A stretch of 64,000 nucleotides of DNA from Elusimicrobiaceae bacterium (lineage in GTDB: Bacteria > Elusimicrobiota > Elusimicrobia > Elusimicrobiales > Elusimicrobiaceae). A model generated the notes under the pieces. It was not told where the DNA came from. It worked only from the letters and a program-made list of their open reading frames with translations, and did not search any database. A program made the position numbers and the translations under genes. This document shows positions 8,532-16,341 of the stretch, piece after piece (positions within the stretch are counted from its first letter, which is position 1; every line of letters starts with the position of its first letter). Location: contig JAFUJU010000025.1 in assembly GCA_017468055.1 (NCBI GenBank), forward strand, positions 1 to 64,000, read 5' to 3'.

Positions 8532-9644
8532 ATGCCATATAATATCTTAGTCATTAATCCCGGTTCCACCTCTGACGATATCGGTTATTACCGTGGAGAT
8601 CAGGCCGTATTTGAAGTAACGGTGCGTTATTCCATCACTGATTTGGAACCCTATGAAGGCAAAAATGTAACCGAACAGCTACCCCTGCGCAGAAAACTAA
8701 TCTTAGACTATTTACTGGACCACAATGTCCCTTTAAAGGAAATTGATGCCGTTATCGGACGCGGCGGATTTATCCGTTCCGTGGAAGGTGGCGTATATGC
8801 CGTTAATGACCAAATGGTTTCTGACTTAGAGACCGGACGTTATGGCGGCATTCACCCCTGTAATTTGGGGGGTATTTTGGCCAAAGAAATCGCCCAATAT
8901 GCAGATTGCCCTTGCTTTATCGCCAATCCGGTAGTCATAGATGAAATGCAGCCTTTGGCCCGCTATAGCGGCATGCCGGAAAATCCGCGTTTATCCATTT
9001 TTCATGCTCTAAACCAAAAACGTGTAGCTCGTTTGATTTCAGAAGAAATGGGCCTGCGTTATGAAGAAGTAAACTGTATTGTTTGCCATGGCGGAGGAGG
9101 CGTATCCATTGGGGCACACAAGCACGGCAAAGTGATAGACGTCAGCAACGGGTATGAGGGGGACGGCCCCATGACTCCGCAGCGCAGTGGCTCTGTGCCG
9201 GGAGCTTGCTTGGCTGATATGTGCTACAGCGGCAAATACACCCGCAAAGACATTCACCTTAAAATGCGTGGCAAAGGCGGTTTAGTGGCCTATACCGGAA
9301 CCTCTGACGTAAAAGATTTAGAAGAATTTATTGCCCATGGCGAAAAACGCCCCGGCTCTTTGATTAATTGCACCCCGCAGAAAGCCAAAGAAGCCCTAGA
9401 TGCCATGATTTACCAAATCTCTAAGGAAATCGGCGCACAGGCGGTGGTGCTGGAAGGAAAAGTAGATTTTATTATTCTGACGGGCGGACTGATGTTTAGC
9501 AAATACATTCCGCAGGAAATAGAACGGCAGGTAGGCTGGATCGCCCCGATTCACATTTTCCCCGGAAGTGAAGAAAAAGACGCCCTGTGTGATGCGGCCC
9601 GCCGCGCACTGGAAAACCCCTCTATAATTAAACATTATTCTTAA
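8532..9644 (+). CDS. buk: Butyrate kinase
   Basis: About 370 residues of the acetate/butyrate kinase (ASKHA) family. Begins MPYNILVINPGSTSDDIGYY, where the family has VINPGSTSTK; later GRGGFIRSVEGGVYAVND, NCIVCHGGGGVSIGAH and ILTGGLMFSKY match butyrate kinase. It transfers phosphate from butyryl-phosphate (or a branched-chain acyl-phosphate) to ADP, giving ATP. The ATG after GCGGAGAATTT is preferred over an in-frame upstream start. TGCTAGAAT (about 8441-8449) and TGTTAGAAT (about 8499-8507) are possible promoters. Followed 11 bases later by ptb. Confidence 0.92.
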   Translation: MPYNILVINPGSTSDDIGYYRGDQAVFEVTVRYSITDLEPYEGKNVTEQLPLRRKLILDYLLDHNVPLKEIDAVIGRGGFIRSVEGGVYAVNDQMVSDLETGRYGGIHPCNLGGILAKEIAQYADCPCFIANPVVIDEMQPLARYSGMPENPRLSIFHALNQKRVARLISEEMGLRYEEVNCIVCHGGGGVSIGAHKHGKVIDVSNGYEGDGPMTPQRSGSVPGACLADMCYSGKYTRKDIHLKMRGKGGLVAYTGTSDVKDLEEFIAHGEKRPGSLINCTPQKAKEALDAMIYQISKEIGAQAVVLEGKVDFIILTGGLMFSKYIPQEIERQVGWIAPIHIFPGSEEKDALCDAARRALENPSIIKHYS

Positions 9645-9655
9645 GGAGTAAAAAA

Positions 9656-10573
9656 ATGAAATTCAATAGTTTTCAAGACCTCATCAACCAGGTCAAAGGC
9701 AAATCCAACCGTGTCGTAGTACCGGGTGCGAACAATGCCGAAGCGTTGGAAGCCATTAAAATGGCTGACGAAAACGGACTGATCTCCCACGGTATTTTGA
9801 TTGGCCCCATCGCCCAAGTCAAGGAAATGGTAAAAGCTGCCGGACTCAACGAAGATAAATTTGAATTTATTGATTGTGAAGATGTTCCCACCATGTGTAA
9901 ATTGGCCGTAGATCAAATCTTGGCCGGAAAAGGCGATTTCTTGATTAAAGGCTTGGTAGATACCAAATACTACATGAAAGCGATCTTGAACAAAGATGCC
10001 CATCTGGTACCGGAAGGAGCTTTGCTCTCTCACTTTGTTTTATACAGCACCCCCAGATATAATAAGCCTTTCGCTGTAACTGATTCTGCAGTGGTCATTG
10101 CTCCGACCTTGGAACAAAAAGCTAAAATCATTCAAAACGCCGTCAACACGATGCATAAATTGGGCTTGGATAACCCGAAAGTATCCTGCGTATGCCCCGT
10201 GGAAAAAGTGAATGAAAAAATCCCCTCCACCGTGGATGCGGCCGCCTTGGCACAAATGAATGCCGACGGTAAAATTACCGGCTGTGTAGTGGAAGGACCG
10301 TATGATTTATACATCTCTATGTCTGCTCAAAAAGCGGCCGAAAAAGGCATCACCGGCAAACAAGTAGCCGGCAATGCCGATATTTTAATGTTGCCGGATT
10401 TGGACGCCGCCAATCCGCTTTACAAAGCTTTGGCTTTCTTTGGCGAACAAATGGAAGCGGCTGCTATCTTGGTCGGGCCCAAAATTCCCGTCATCTTGCC
10501 GTCCCGCGCTGATGACCCGAAAGTAAAACTCAATGCCATTGCATTGTGCTCTTTCTTGAAAGACCAAAAATAA
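9656..10573 (+). CDS. ptb: Phosphate butyryltransferase
   Basis: 305 residues of the phosphotransacetylase/phosphotransbutyrylase family; AAKAAEKGI- and NADILMLPDLDAANPLYKAL-type motifs are characteristic (here SAQKAAEKGITGKQVAGNAD). It converts butyryl-CoA plus phosphate to butyryl-phosphate and CoA, the step before Buk. Strong AAGGAG site, same operon as buk. The pair gives substrate-level ATP. With lpdA nearby, the source of the acyl-CoA may be branched 2-oxo acids rather than butyrate synthesis, for which no genes lie in the window. Confidence 0.92.
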   Translation: MKFNSFQDLINQVKGKSNRVVVPGANNAEALEAIKMADENGLISHGILIGPIAQVKEMVKAAGLNEDKFEFIDCEDVPTMCKLAVDQILAGKGDFLIKGLVDTKYYMKAILNKDAHLVPEGALLSHFVLYSTPRYNKPFAVTDSAVVIAPTLEQKAKIIQNAVNTMHKLGLDNPKVSCVCPVEKVNEKIPSTVDAAALAQMNADGKITGCVVEGPYDLYISMSAQKAAEKGITGKQVAGNADILMLPDLDAANPLYKALAFFGEQMEAAAILVGPKIPVILPSRADDPKVKLNAIALCSFLKDQK

Positions 10574-10587
10574 TCTAAATACAAAAA

Positions 10588-10612
10588 GGCGGCCGGAAAA
10601 ACTCCGGCCGCC
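10588..10612. other. Perfect hairpin just before the M23 peptidase gene
   Basis: A 9-bp all-GC stem (GGCGGCCGG with its complement) and a 7-base loop. An A-run precedes it and no T-run follows on the plus strand, so it is not a normal terminator for ptb; on the minus strand it would be followed by T5. It ends about 11 bases before the M23 ATG and would occupy the place of a ribosome binding site. Confidence 0.6.
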
Positions 10613-10623
10613 ACCTTGTGCCC

Positions 10624-11904
10624 ATGTACCAAAAACTGATTTCTTTTTTAAACCAGCATTACCGGCGTTATCATGATTGGATGTTTTATATTTTAACTCT
10701 CCTCGTGATTGCGTTGGCTACCGGTTTGGCCATTCACATTACCCGTGATAAAAATGAGCAGGAACTCATCAATTCCCGGGAAAAAGAAATCTACGTTTCC
10801 GAATTTACAGTAAAACAAAAACCTATCTACGTAGCACTACAAGAGGCCGGATTGGAAAACAGAGAAGTATCTGCCATTGTAGACAAATTAAACTCCGTGA
10901 CAGATACGCGCAAATTACAGAACCAAGACCAATATTCCATTTCCACCACTACGGACGGTAAATTTGCCATGCTGTTACTGCATAAAGATTTGGCCCATTA
11001 CTTCGTGGCCGATGCTGGCGGAAAACTGATAGCCGGCATCTCTGAAGTGGAAATAAAAACCCGTATCAAAAGTACTGCCGGCAAGATAGAAGGATCTTTA
11101 TTTAATTCCATGCTCAAAGACGGCATTACCGTACCTTTGGTGGTAGATTTGACGGATGCTTTCTCTTGGACCATTGACTTTAATACCGAAACCCGCAACG
11201 GCGATGAGTTTGCCGCCGTCTGGGAAGAACATTATACAACTGACGGAAAAATTACGGGCCAAGATCTGGTGGCTGCTGTATACAAAGGGCAAGTAACCGG
11301 CGAAAATTATGCTTTTTATTACAATGATGAGTTCTTTGACGAAACCGGAAAAATCAGCAAAAAAATGTTCTTAAAATCCCCCATCAGTTTCCGCGGAGTA
11401 CGCATTACGTCGCGTTTTAATCCGCGCCGCCTACACCCCATTTTACGCATTCGCCGCCCCCACTTGGGCATAGATTACGCCGCCCCCACTGGAACCCCCG
11501 TTCAAACAGTAGCGGACGGAACGGTCACTTTTGTAGGCAATAAAGGCGGCTACGGAAAATACGTAGAAATCCGCCATGCCAACGGATACCTCACCACCTA
11601 CGGGCATTTAAGCCGCTACGCAGGAAAAACCAAAAAAGGCGCCAAAGTAAAACAAGGCGACACCATTGCCTACGTCGGAAATACAGGGCTTTCCACAGGG
11701 CCGCACTTAGATTTCCGCATCAAAGAGGGCAATAAATTTGTAGACTTTCTAAAGATGAAAAACAGAAACTCTGCGCTACGTTCCGTTCCGAAAGAACAGC
11801 GCAAAGATTTTGAAGAAATGAAAACGCTTTACTTGAAAGCCTTAAATGAGGCGCGGGCCGCAAACCAATCCCGCCCTTCAACCGTAGCAGAAGCGGAGGA
11901 GTAA
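10624..11904 (+). CDS. M23 (LytM-type) peptidase with N-terminal membrane anchor
   Basis: About 426 residues. A membrane segment at about 20-38, a long periplasmic region that looks like the OapA/NlpD-type accessory domains of large M23 proteins, then a LytM domain (about 255-370). Zinc ligands His and Asp of HLGID are present, but the final HxH is GPHLDFRI, so the second His is Asp. Such Asp variants occur in other M23 proteins; Asp might still bind zinc, or the protein may be a regulator of other hydrolases. GTG at 10618 is an alternative start; neither has a ribosome binding site. It leads the cluster with the two P-loop genes. Confidence 0.82.
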   Translation: MYQKLISFLNQHYRRYHDWMFYILTLLVIALATGLAIHITRDKNEQELINSREKEIYVSEFTVKQKPIYVALQEAGLENREVSAIVDKLNSVTDTRKLQNQDQYSISTTTDGKFAMLLLHKDLAHYFVADAGGKLIAGISEVEIKTRIKSTAGKIEGSLFNSMLKDGITVPLVVDLTDAFSWTIDFNTETRNGDEFAAVWEEHYTTDGKITGQDLVAAVYKGQVTGENYAFYYNDEFFDETGKISKKMFLKSPISFRGVRITSRFNPRRLHPILRIRRPHLGIDYAAPTGTPVQTVADGTVTFVGNKGGYGKYVEIRHANGYLTTYGHLSRYAGKTKKGAKVKQGDTIAYVGNTGLSTGPHLDFRIKEGNKFVDFLKMKNRNSALRSVPKEQRKDFEEMKTLYLKALNEARAANQSRPSTVAEAEE

Positions 11905-11906
11905 AC

Positions 11907-12482
11907 ATGAAACGAATTGCCTTTACCGGCGGACCGAACGGCGGAAAAACCACTGCCTTGTCCGTACTGAAAGAAACTTTTGGCAACCGCATTGAGTTAG
12001 TACCCGAAGCGGCCACCATGATCTTTAGCGGCGGGTTTCCGCGTAAAGACGGCAGCCCCGAGCATGTGCGCACGGCACAACGCATTATTTTTTATGCGAC
12101 CCAACAAATGGAAGATTTAATGTTGGAAACCTCTACGGCTGACCTGATTGTGTGTGACCGCGGCACGGTGGATGCCGCTGTTTATTGGCCGGAAGGAATA
12201 GATGATTTTTTTGCCCACATGGGTACTACGCTAGAGAAAGAGCTGGCCCGCTACGATGCGGTAATTCACCTCTCGCCTCCGTTGACCGCAGAGTTCTATC
12301 AATCTACCCGCGTGCGCACGGAAACGCTGGAGGAAGCTTCCAGCATTGACCGCAAAATTTTAAAAATCTGGGAACGCCACCCCAACCGGATGGTGCTTCC
12401 TTCCATGAACCACTTTTTCCAAAAAGCGGGCATCATCAAAGATTTTATTGAAACTTTACTCCCTCAGGAGAAAACAAAATGA
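11907..12482 (+). CDS. P-loop NTPase, AAA_28/NadR-like (first of tandem pair)
   Basis: 191 residues. Walker A is GGPNGGKTT at residues 7-15; a conserved VPEAATMIFSGGFPR and an LIVCDRGTVDAAVYWP segment (probable Walker B/DRG) follow. This pattern matches the small ATP-binding proteins annotated as AAA_28 or NadR-like kinases, whose substrate is unknown. It starts 2 bases after the M23 stop and overlaps the next gene by four bases (ATGA). Confidence 0.7.
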   Translation: MKRIAFTGGPNGGKTTALSVLKETFGNRIELVPEAATMIFSGGFPRKDGSPEHVRTAQRIIFYATQQMEDLMLETSTADLIVCDRGTVDAAVYWPEGIDDFFAHMGTTLEKELARYDAVIHLSPPLTAEFYQSTRVRTETLEEASSIDRKILKIWERHPNRMVLPSMNHFFQKAGIIKDFIETLLPQEKTK

Positions 12483-13042
12483 AAAAGAAAATTGTTCTGA
12501 CCGGCGGCCCCAGCGGCGGCAAAACGACTGCTTTATCTATTTTGAAAGAAACTTTTGGCGGACAAATTGAAATCGTGCAAGAGGCTGCCACGTTAATCTA
12601 CAGCGGCGGTTTTCCGCGCAAAGACAATAGTCCCAAACATATTGAACATGCACAGCATATCATTTTTTATACCGTGCACCAGTTGGAACACTTGGCTGAA
12701 GTGACCTCCGATGCCAAAATCATTGTCTGTGACCGCGGATCTATTGACGGGGCCGGATATTGGCCCAACGGACCGGAAGATTTCTTTAAGGCCATGGGCA
12801 CCACGTTAGAGGCGGAGCTTGCGCGTTACGATGCTGTTTTGCATTTGTCCCCCCCGCTTAAGAAGGATTTTTACCAATCCAGCAATGTCCGCACCGAAAC
12901 CTTGGAACAAGCCGTTGCTTTGGACCAAAAAATCTTGGACTTGTGGGAAAAGCACCCCAACCGCTTGGTAGTGCCCGGAAAAGACCACTACTTTGAAAAG
13001 GCGGAAATTATCAAAAATTTCGTGGAGAATTTACTTCACTAA
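12479..13042 (+). CDS. P-loop NTPase, AAA_28/NadR-like (second of tandem pair)
   Basis: 187 residues, clearly a paralogue of the preceding gene over its whole length: Walker A GGPSGGKTT, VQEAATLIYSGGFPRKD, IIVCDRGSIDGAGYWP, and the same ending pattern (HPNRLVVPGKDHYFEKA). The two proteins are similar but well diverged, so the duplication is old and both copies look intact. They may form a hetero-oligomer or act on related substrates; the sequence does not show which. Confidence 0.7.
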   Translation: MKKKIVLTGGPSGGKTTALSILKETFGGQIEIVQEAATLIYSGGFPRKDNSPKHIEHAQHIIFYTVHQLEHLAEVTSDAKIIVCDRGSIDGAGYWPNGPEDFFKAMGTTLEAELARYDAVLHLSPPLKKDFYQSSNVRTETLEQAVALDQKILDLWEKHPNRLVVPGKDHYFEKAEIIKNFVENLLH

Positions 13043-13068
13043 TTTATCATTAAGGAGTTGTATTGATT

Positions 13069-13467
13069 ATGTGGAACCCATTTAAAAAGAAAACTGCCCC
13101 TGAGACAGCAGAAACTGTTGCCCCAAAAGCAGAAAAACCCAATAAAAAAGAAAGCATAGAAGAGCGTATTGAGCGCGAAATTGAATCTTTGCCGGGTATG
13201 ATTAAAAATAAACTCAAAGACCCGCAAATTAAACAACGTTTTGTTGATATTGCCAAACGTATGGAAAAAGACGGAGTAGATTTCAAAAGTATCCGCCAAA
13301 TGAAAAAATGGATGAAAGAGCATGAGGCCGAACTCAGAGCCGAAAATGCCACCGGCGTGCAAAAAGTGGAAACTGTCGTGCACGACGGACCGCGCATTGG
13401 CCGCAACGATCCCTGCCCGTGCGGCAGCGGTAAAAAATACAAAAAATGCTGCGGCGCAGATAAATAA
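13069..13467 (+). CDS. SEC-C zinc-motif protein
   Basis: About 132 residues. Lysine/glutamate-rich, probably helical N-terminal part, then a C-terminal SEC-C motif: [19 protein letters not shown], as in the zinc tail of SecA and many small proteins. The zinc site (CxC...CC) is complete. The ATG after AAGGAG is preferred over a TTG six bases earlier. Function unknown; SEC-C motifs often mediate contact with SecB, ribosomes or nucleic acid. Confidence 0.75.
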   Translation: MWNPFKKKTAPETAETVAPKAEKPNKKESIEERIEREIESLPGMIKNKLKDPQIKQRFVDIAKRMEKDGVDFKSIRQMKKWMKEHEAELRAENATGVQKVETVVHDGPRIGRNDPCPCGSGKKYKKCCGADK

Positions 13468-13474
13468 GTTTAAT

Positions 13475-13503
13475 AAAAACCCCCGCTTATCGCGGGGGTT
13501 TTT
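13475..13503. terminator. Bidirectional terminator between SEC-C gene and pilin
   Basis: Perfect 12-bp stem (AAAAACCCCCGC with its complement), 5-base loop; A-run and T-run on the two sides. Confidence 0.88.
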
Positions 13504-13965
13504 CTATTTAAACACATAATAATTAACAGAATTTTGTACAAAGCTGGGGGTTGCAGACCCACTCATAGATTTACAAATAGTTTCTGCCATCGTATTTGAA
13601 CCGCCACAATACACATTTCGTGTATTTGTATGAACGAATAAACCATCGGCATCATCTAAATAAGCAGTAAAATTTTCACCGACATGCTGTATCATAAACT
13701 TATCGTAAATAAATTGCTCCGTTTCTCCGAAAGATTGGTTATTCTCCAAAGAATACCCAAAGCCCATATCCTCTAATTTAGCACATGTTCCCCCCGCCAA
13801 CTTATCCATTTCGCAAATATCTTTGAAGTGTTTAACAAGCACATGAAGCTGTGATGCTTTGGCTTTAAGTACTGCTTTGCGATATTGCGGCAGCGCCACC
13901 GCAGACAAAATGCCGATGATTAACACCACTACCAACAGTTCTATCAACGTAAAACCTTTTTTCAT
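13504..13965 (-). CDS. Type IV pilin-like protein (short leader)
   Basis: 153 residues. Leader MKKG, then [17 protein letters not shown] and AVALPQYRKAVLKAKASQL, with Glu5 present. The variable part has CEMDKLAGGTC and ends in the pattern C-x(8)-CKSM (YCGGSNTMAETICKSMSG), shared with four other pilins here. Strong AAAAGGAG-type site. Solitary gene, convergent with the SEC-C gene, with its own poly-T-spacer promoter 74 bases upstream. Confidence 0.9.
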   Translation of the reverse strand: MKKGFTLIELLVVVLIIGILSAVALPQYRKAVLKAKASQLHVLVKHFKDICEMDKLAGGTCAKLEDMGFGYSLENNQSFGETEQFIYDKFMIQHVGENFTAYLDDADGLFVHTNTRNVYCGGSNTMAETICKSMSGSATPSFVQNSVNYYVFK

Positions 13966-14038
13966 TTTTCGCTCCTTTTATACGTATTTATGGGCAATCA
14001 AACAGCCTTGAAAACTTGGGCCTGCCCATAACCCCGAA

Positions 14039-14066
14039 ATTGTAGCAAAAAAAAAAAACGTGTCAA
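14039..14066 (-). promoter_or_regulatory. Poly-T-spacer pilin promoter
   Basis: Minus strand: TTGACA, CG, twelve T, GC, TACAAT; 16-base spacer; extended -10 (TGC). The leader from here to the pilin ATG aligns without gaps to those at 37, 44 and 52 kb. In this copy it can form a TTATGGGCA/TGCCCATAA stem (13988-13996 with 14023-14031). Upstream, AAAAGTGC lies just before the CTACCTC that abuts the -35. Confidence 0.85.
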
Positions 14067-14162
14067 GAGGTAGTGCACTTTTCCGACGAAAGAGCGTTAC
14101 TTTTTTATTGCCAAAAAAGGATTCAAAAAGGATAGCCAAACAACCGAAGAACCCGTTAACAC

Positions 14163-14765
14163 CTACAAATAATCCTTAATTTCTTGATATATTTTCTCCG
14201 CGATCATTTCATATCCCTGTGCATTGGGGTGTATTTGATCACTCATCAAATCTTTTTTTCCAAATACTCCGTCCAAAATCCCTTCCACAAATACAGCTTC
14301 TTTCTCTTCGGCAATTTTTTTATAAGCCTTGCTATATTTTTTCATTCCGTAGTAGCCGCCCGTATCCACCACCACAGCCACCGCTCCGGCAGCTTGCACT
14401 TTGTCTACCATGTCCGAAACGGCTTGCACGGTTTGATCAAAATTTACTCCGCGCATAAAATCGTTCCCGCCGAACTCTATCAACACCATATACGGGTTTT
14501 CTTCCAAGGCCTCCTCTATGCGCCTTACGGCTCCGATGGCCGTTTCTCCATTGCGGCCTAAATTGATTATGCTTCTGTTGGTTTTTTTCGCCAACAAATC
14601 AGGATAACTCTTCCCCCGCGGGGCACCGTATCCGTAGGAAAGGCTGTCGCCAAAAATCACAATGCTCTGTCCCGCATTGTCTAAATTTTTGATTTCCGCT
14701 TTTCTTTTTCCCGTCATAAAGAAAACCAAGCATACCGCCAGTAAAATAAGAATTATTTTTTTCAT
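14163..14765 (-). CDS. SGNH/GDSL hydrolase, TesA-like
   Basis: 200 residues with an N-terminal hydrophobic segment (signal or anchor, residues 3-18). The four SGNH blocks are visible: IVIFGDSLSYGYGA (Ser), INLGRNGETA (Gly), IEFGGNDFMRG (Asn) and DQIHPNAQGYEMIAEKI (Asp/His). The family includes lysophospholipase/arylesterase TesA; the natural ester is unknown. No Shine-Dalgarno site; TGCTACAAT ends five bases before the ATG, so the mRNA may be leaderless. Confidence 0.87.
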   Translation of the reverse strand: MKKIILILLAVCLVFFMTGKRKAEIKNLDNAGQSIVIFGDSLSYGYGAPRGKSYPDLLAKKTNRSIINLGRNGETAIGAVRRIEEALEENPYMVLIEFGGNDFMRGVNFDQTVQAVSDMVDKVQAAGAVAVVVDTGGYYGMKKYSKAYKKIAEEKEAVFVEGILDGVFGKKDLMSDQIHPNAQGYEMIAEKIYQEIKDYL

Positions 14766-14861
14766 GCTTTATTGTAGCAAAAGAGTGCTCTGATGGACTT
14801 TTAATAGTTTATAGTATTTTTTTCTGCTTGACTTTTCCGTCTAGAAAGTTAAAATAAAAGT

Positions 14862-15296
14862 ATGACTGTAAAACTGACGAAAGAAATTATTGAAGCCTTG
14901 GCCGATGCTGCCGTGGCGGTGAAAAAAAATTCATACTCGCCCTATTCTCACTTCAAAGTGGGCGCTGCTGTTTTAACCGATAACGGCCAAATTTATTCCG
15001 GTACCAATATTGAAAATTCTTCTTACGGCCTGACTATTTGTGCGGAACGTAATGCTATTTTCAAGGCTGTCTGCGCCGGCCACCGTCGCTTTGCGGCTTT
15101 GGCTTTGTGCACCGATGAAGTAAAAGGCTCTGATTTTGGCACCCCGTGCGGTGCGTGTCGCAAAGTAATGACGGAATTTATGGAGCAGGAAATGCCTCTT
15201 TTCCTAATTTCTGCCCCCAAAAAAGGAGCGCGTAAAATTTTTAAAAAGAAGCTAAAAGATTTTATGCCCTACCCGTTTCCTAAAATTTGCGATTAA
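14862..15296 (+). CDS. cdd: Cytidine deaminase
   Basis: 144 residues, typical of the small tetrameric CDA class. Substrate loop YSPYSHFKVGAAVL, catalytic CAERNAI (Glu and first zinc Cys) and TPCGACRKVM (two zinc Cys). Converts cytidine and deoxycytidine to uridine forms in pyrimidine salvage. TTGACT/16/TAAAAT (14828-14855) ends six bases before the ATG and there is no ribosome binding site, which is one of the clearest leaderless-promoter cases in the window. Confidence 0.95.
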   Translation: MTVKLTKEIIEALADAAVAVKKNSYSPYSHFKVGAAVLTDNGQIYSGTNIENSSYGLTICAERNAIFKAVCAGHRRFAALALCTDEVKGSDFGTPCGACRKVMTEFMEQEMPLFLISAPKKGARKIFKKKLKDFMPYPFPKICD

Positions 15297-15301
15297 CAGT
15301 T

Positions 15302-15331
15302 AAAAACGCGGCTTTTACAGCCGCGTTTTTT
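15302..15331 (+). terminator. Terminator after cdd
   Basis: AAAAACGCGGC with its complement and a T8 run. Confidence 0.85.
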
Positions 15332-15390
15332 TTATAAAAATACTTTTCTATCTTCTTAGAAAGTGTTATGATAGCAGGTAGAGAGGCTAT

Positions 15391-16341
15391 ATGAAAAAAA
15401 TACAATTCAAAGGACTTCCCGCCCTACAACTGGAAAACGAATTTATCTCTCTGATCTTTTTGCCGGATTATGCCTGTAAAATGGTCAGTTTTTATAAAAA
15501 AGATACCGCACGCGAGTTTCTCTTTCAAGCCAAAGAAGATACCCTCACCCCGCCTCCTTACGGGGCCTCTTTTTCCGCCTATGACAGTAGCGGTTTTGAT
15601 GAAGTCTTGCCCTCTATCGATGCCTGTCCTTATCCGTGTGGACAGCACAAAGGAACCCTTATTCCCGATCACGGCGAAGTATGGGCCTTAAAATGGGAGC
15701 ATTTTGTCCACCCGTCCGGTAACGGTATCACTGCTTGGGTGCAGAGCCCCAGACTTCCTTATAAATTTGTGCGGGAACTGACTTTGCATGAGCGTCAGGT
15801 GCACATTCATTACACTTTGGAAAATTTATCTGAGGAACCTTTTGAATTTATCTGGACGCCGCACTCTCTGCTCAACTGCTCCACTTCCACCGTACTTCTC
15901 ACACCGGAAAATTTAAGCGAAGTGGTGACCGTGGAACATTCCACTAAAAATTTAGGTCCGTGGGGCACACGCCACAGCTATCCGCTCACCATCAGCACCA
16001 ACGGAGAAAATATAGACCTTTCCGCCACACAACCTGTTACGGACCAATCTTGTGAAAAATTTTATTTTACCGCCCCCAATACGCGCGGTTGGTGTGGTAT
16101 CTATCATGCCGATAACGGCGACAGTTTAACCTATCATTATGACGCCGATAAAGTGCCTTATCTAGGCGTTTGGAAAACGCAAGGCGGTTACCGTGGCGAT
16201 TACAACATTGCCCTAGAGCCTTGCACCGGCATTTATGACGATTTGTACGTAGCGCACAAAATTCGCCGTGCAGCCGTATGTGAAGCGAAAGGAAAATACG
16301 AGTGGAATTTCACCATGAGCATCGGACAGGAGAAACTATGA
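15391..16341 (+). CDS. galM: Aldose 1-epimerase family protein
   Basis: 316 residues. Galactose mutarotase fold: the catalytic His is likely in WTPHSLLN and the Glu in NIALEPCTGIYDDL. It interconverts alpha and beta anomers of galactose or a related sugar. Leads galM-galK-galE-galT; its stop overlaps the galK start (ATGA). A TATGAT (15367-15372) lies 19 bases before the ATG, preceded by an imperfect inverted repeat around CTTTTCTA/TAGAAAG that could be an operator. Confidence 0.85.
   Translation: MKKIQFKGLPALQLENEFISLIFLPDYACKMVSFYKKDTAREFLFQAKEDTLTPPPYGASFSAYDSSGFDEVLPSIDACPYPCGQHKGTLIPDHGEVWALKWEHFVHPSGNGITAWVQSPRLPYKFVRELTLHERQVHIHYTLENLSEEPFEFIWTPHSLLNCSTSTVLLTPENLSEVVTVEHSTKNLGPWGTRHSYPLTISTNGENIDLSATQPVTDQSCEKFYFTAPNTRGWCGIYHADNGDSLTYHYDADKVPYLGVWKTQGGYRGDYNIALEPCTGIYDDLYVAHKIRRAAVCEAKGKYEWNFTMSIGQEKL

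Noticed and set aside
13988-14031. Known riboswitch class in the pilin leaders
   Set aside because: The leader is too short and lacks the core sequences I know for cyclic di-GMP or other riboswitches; kept only as an unassigned conserved leader.
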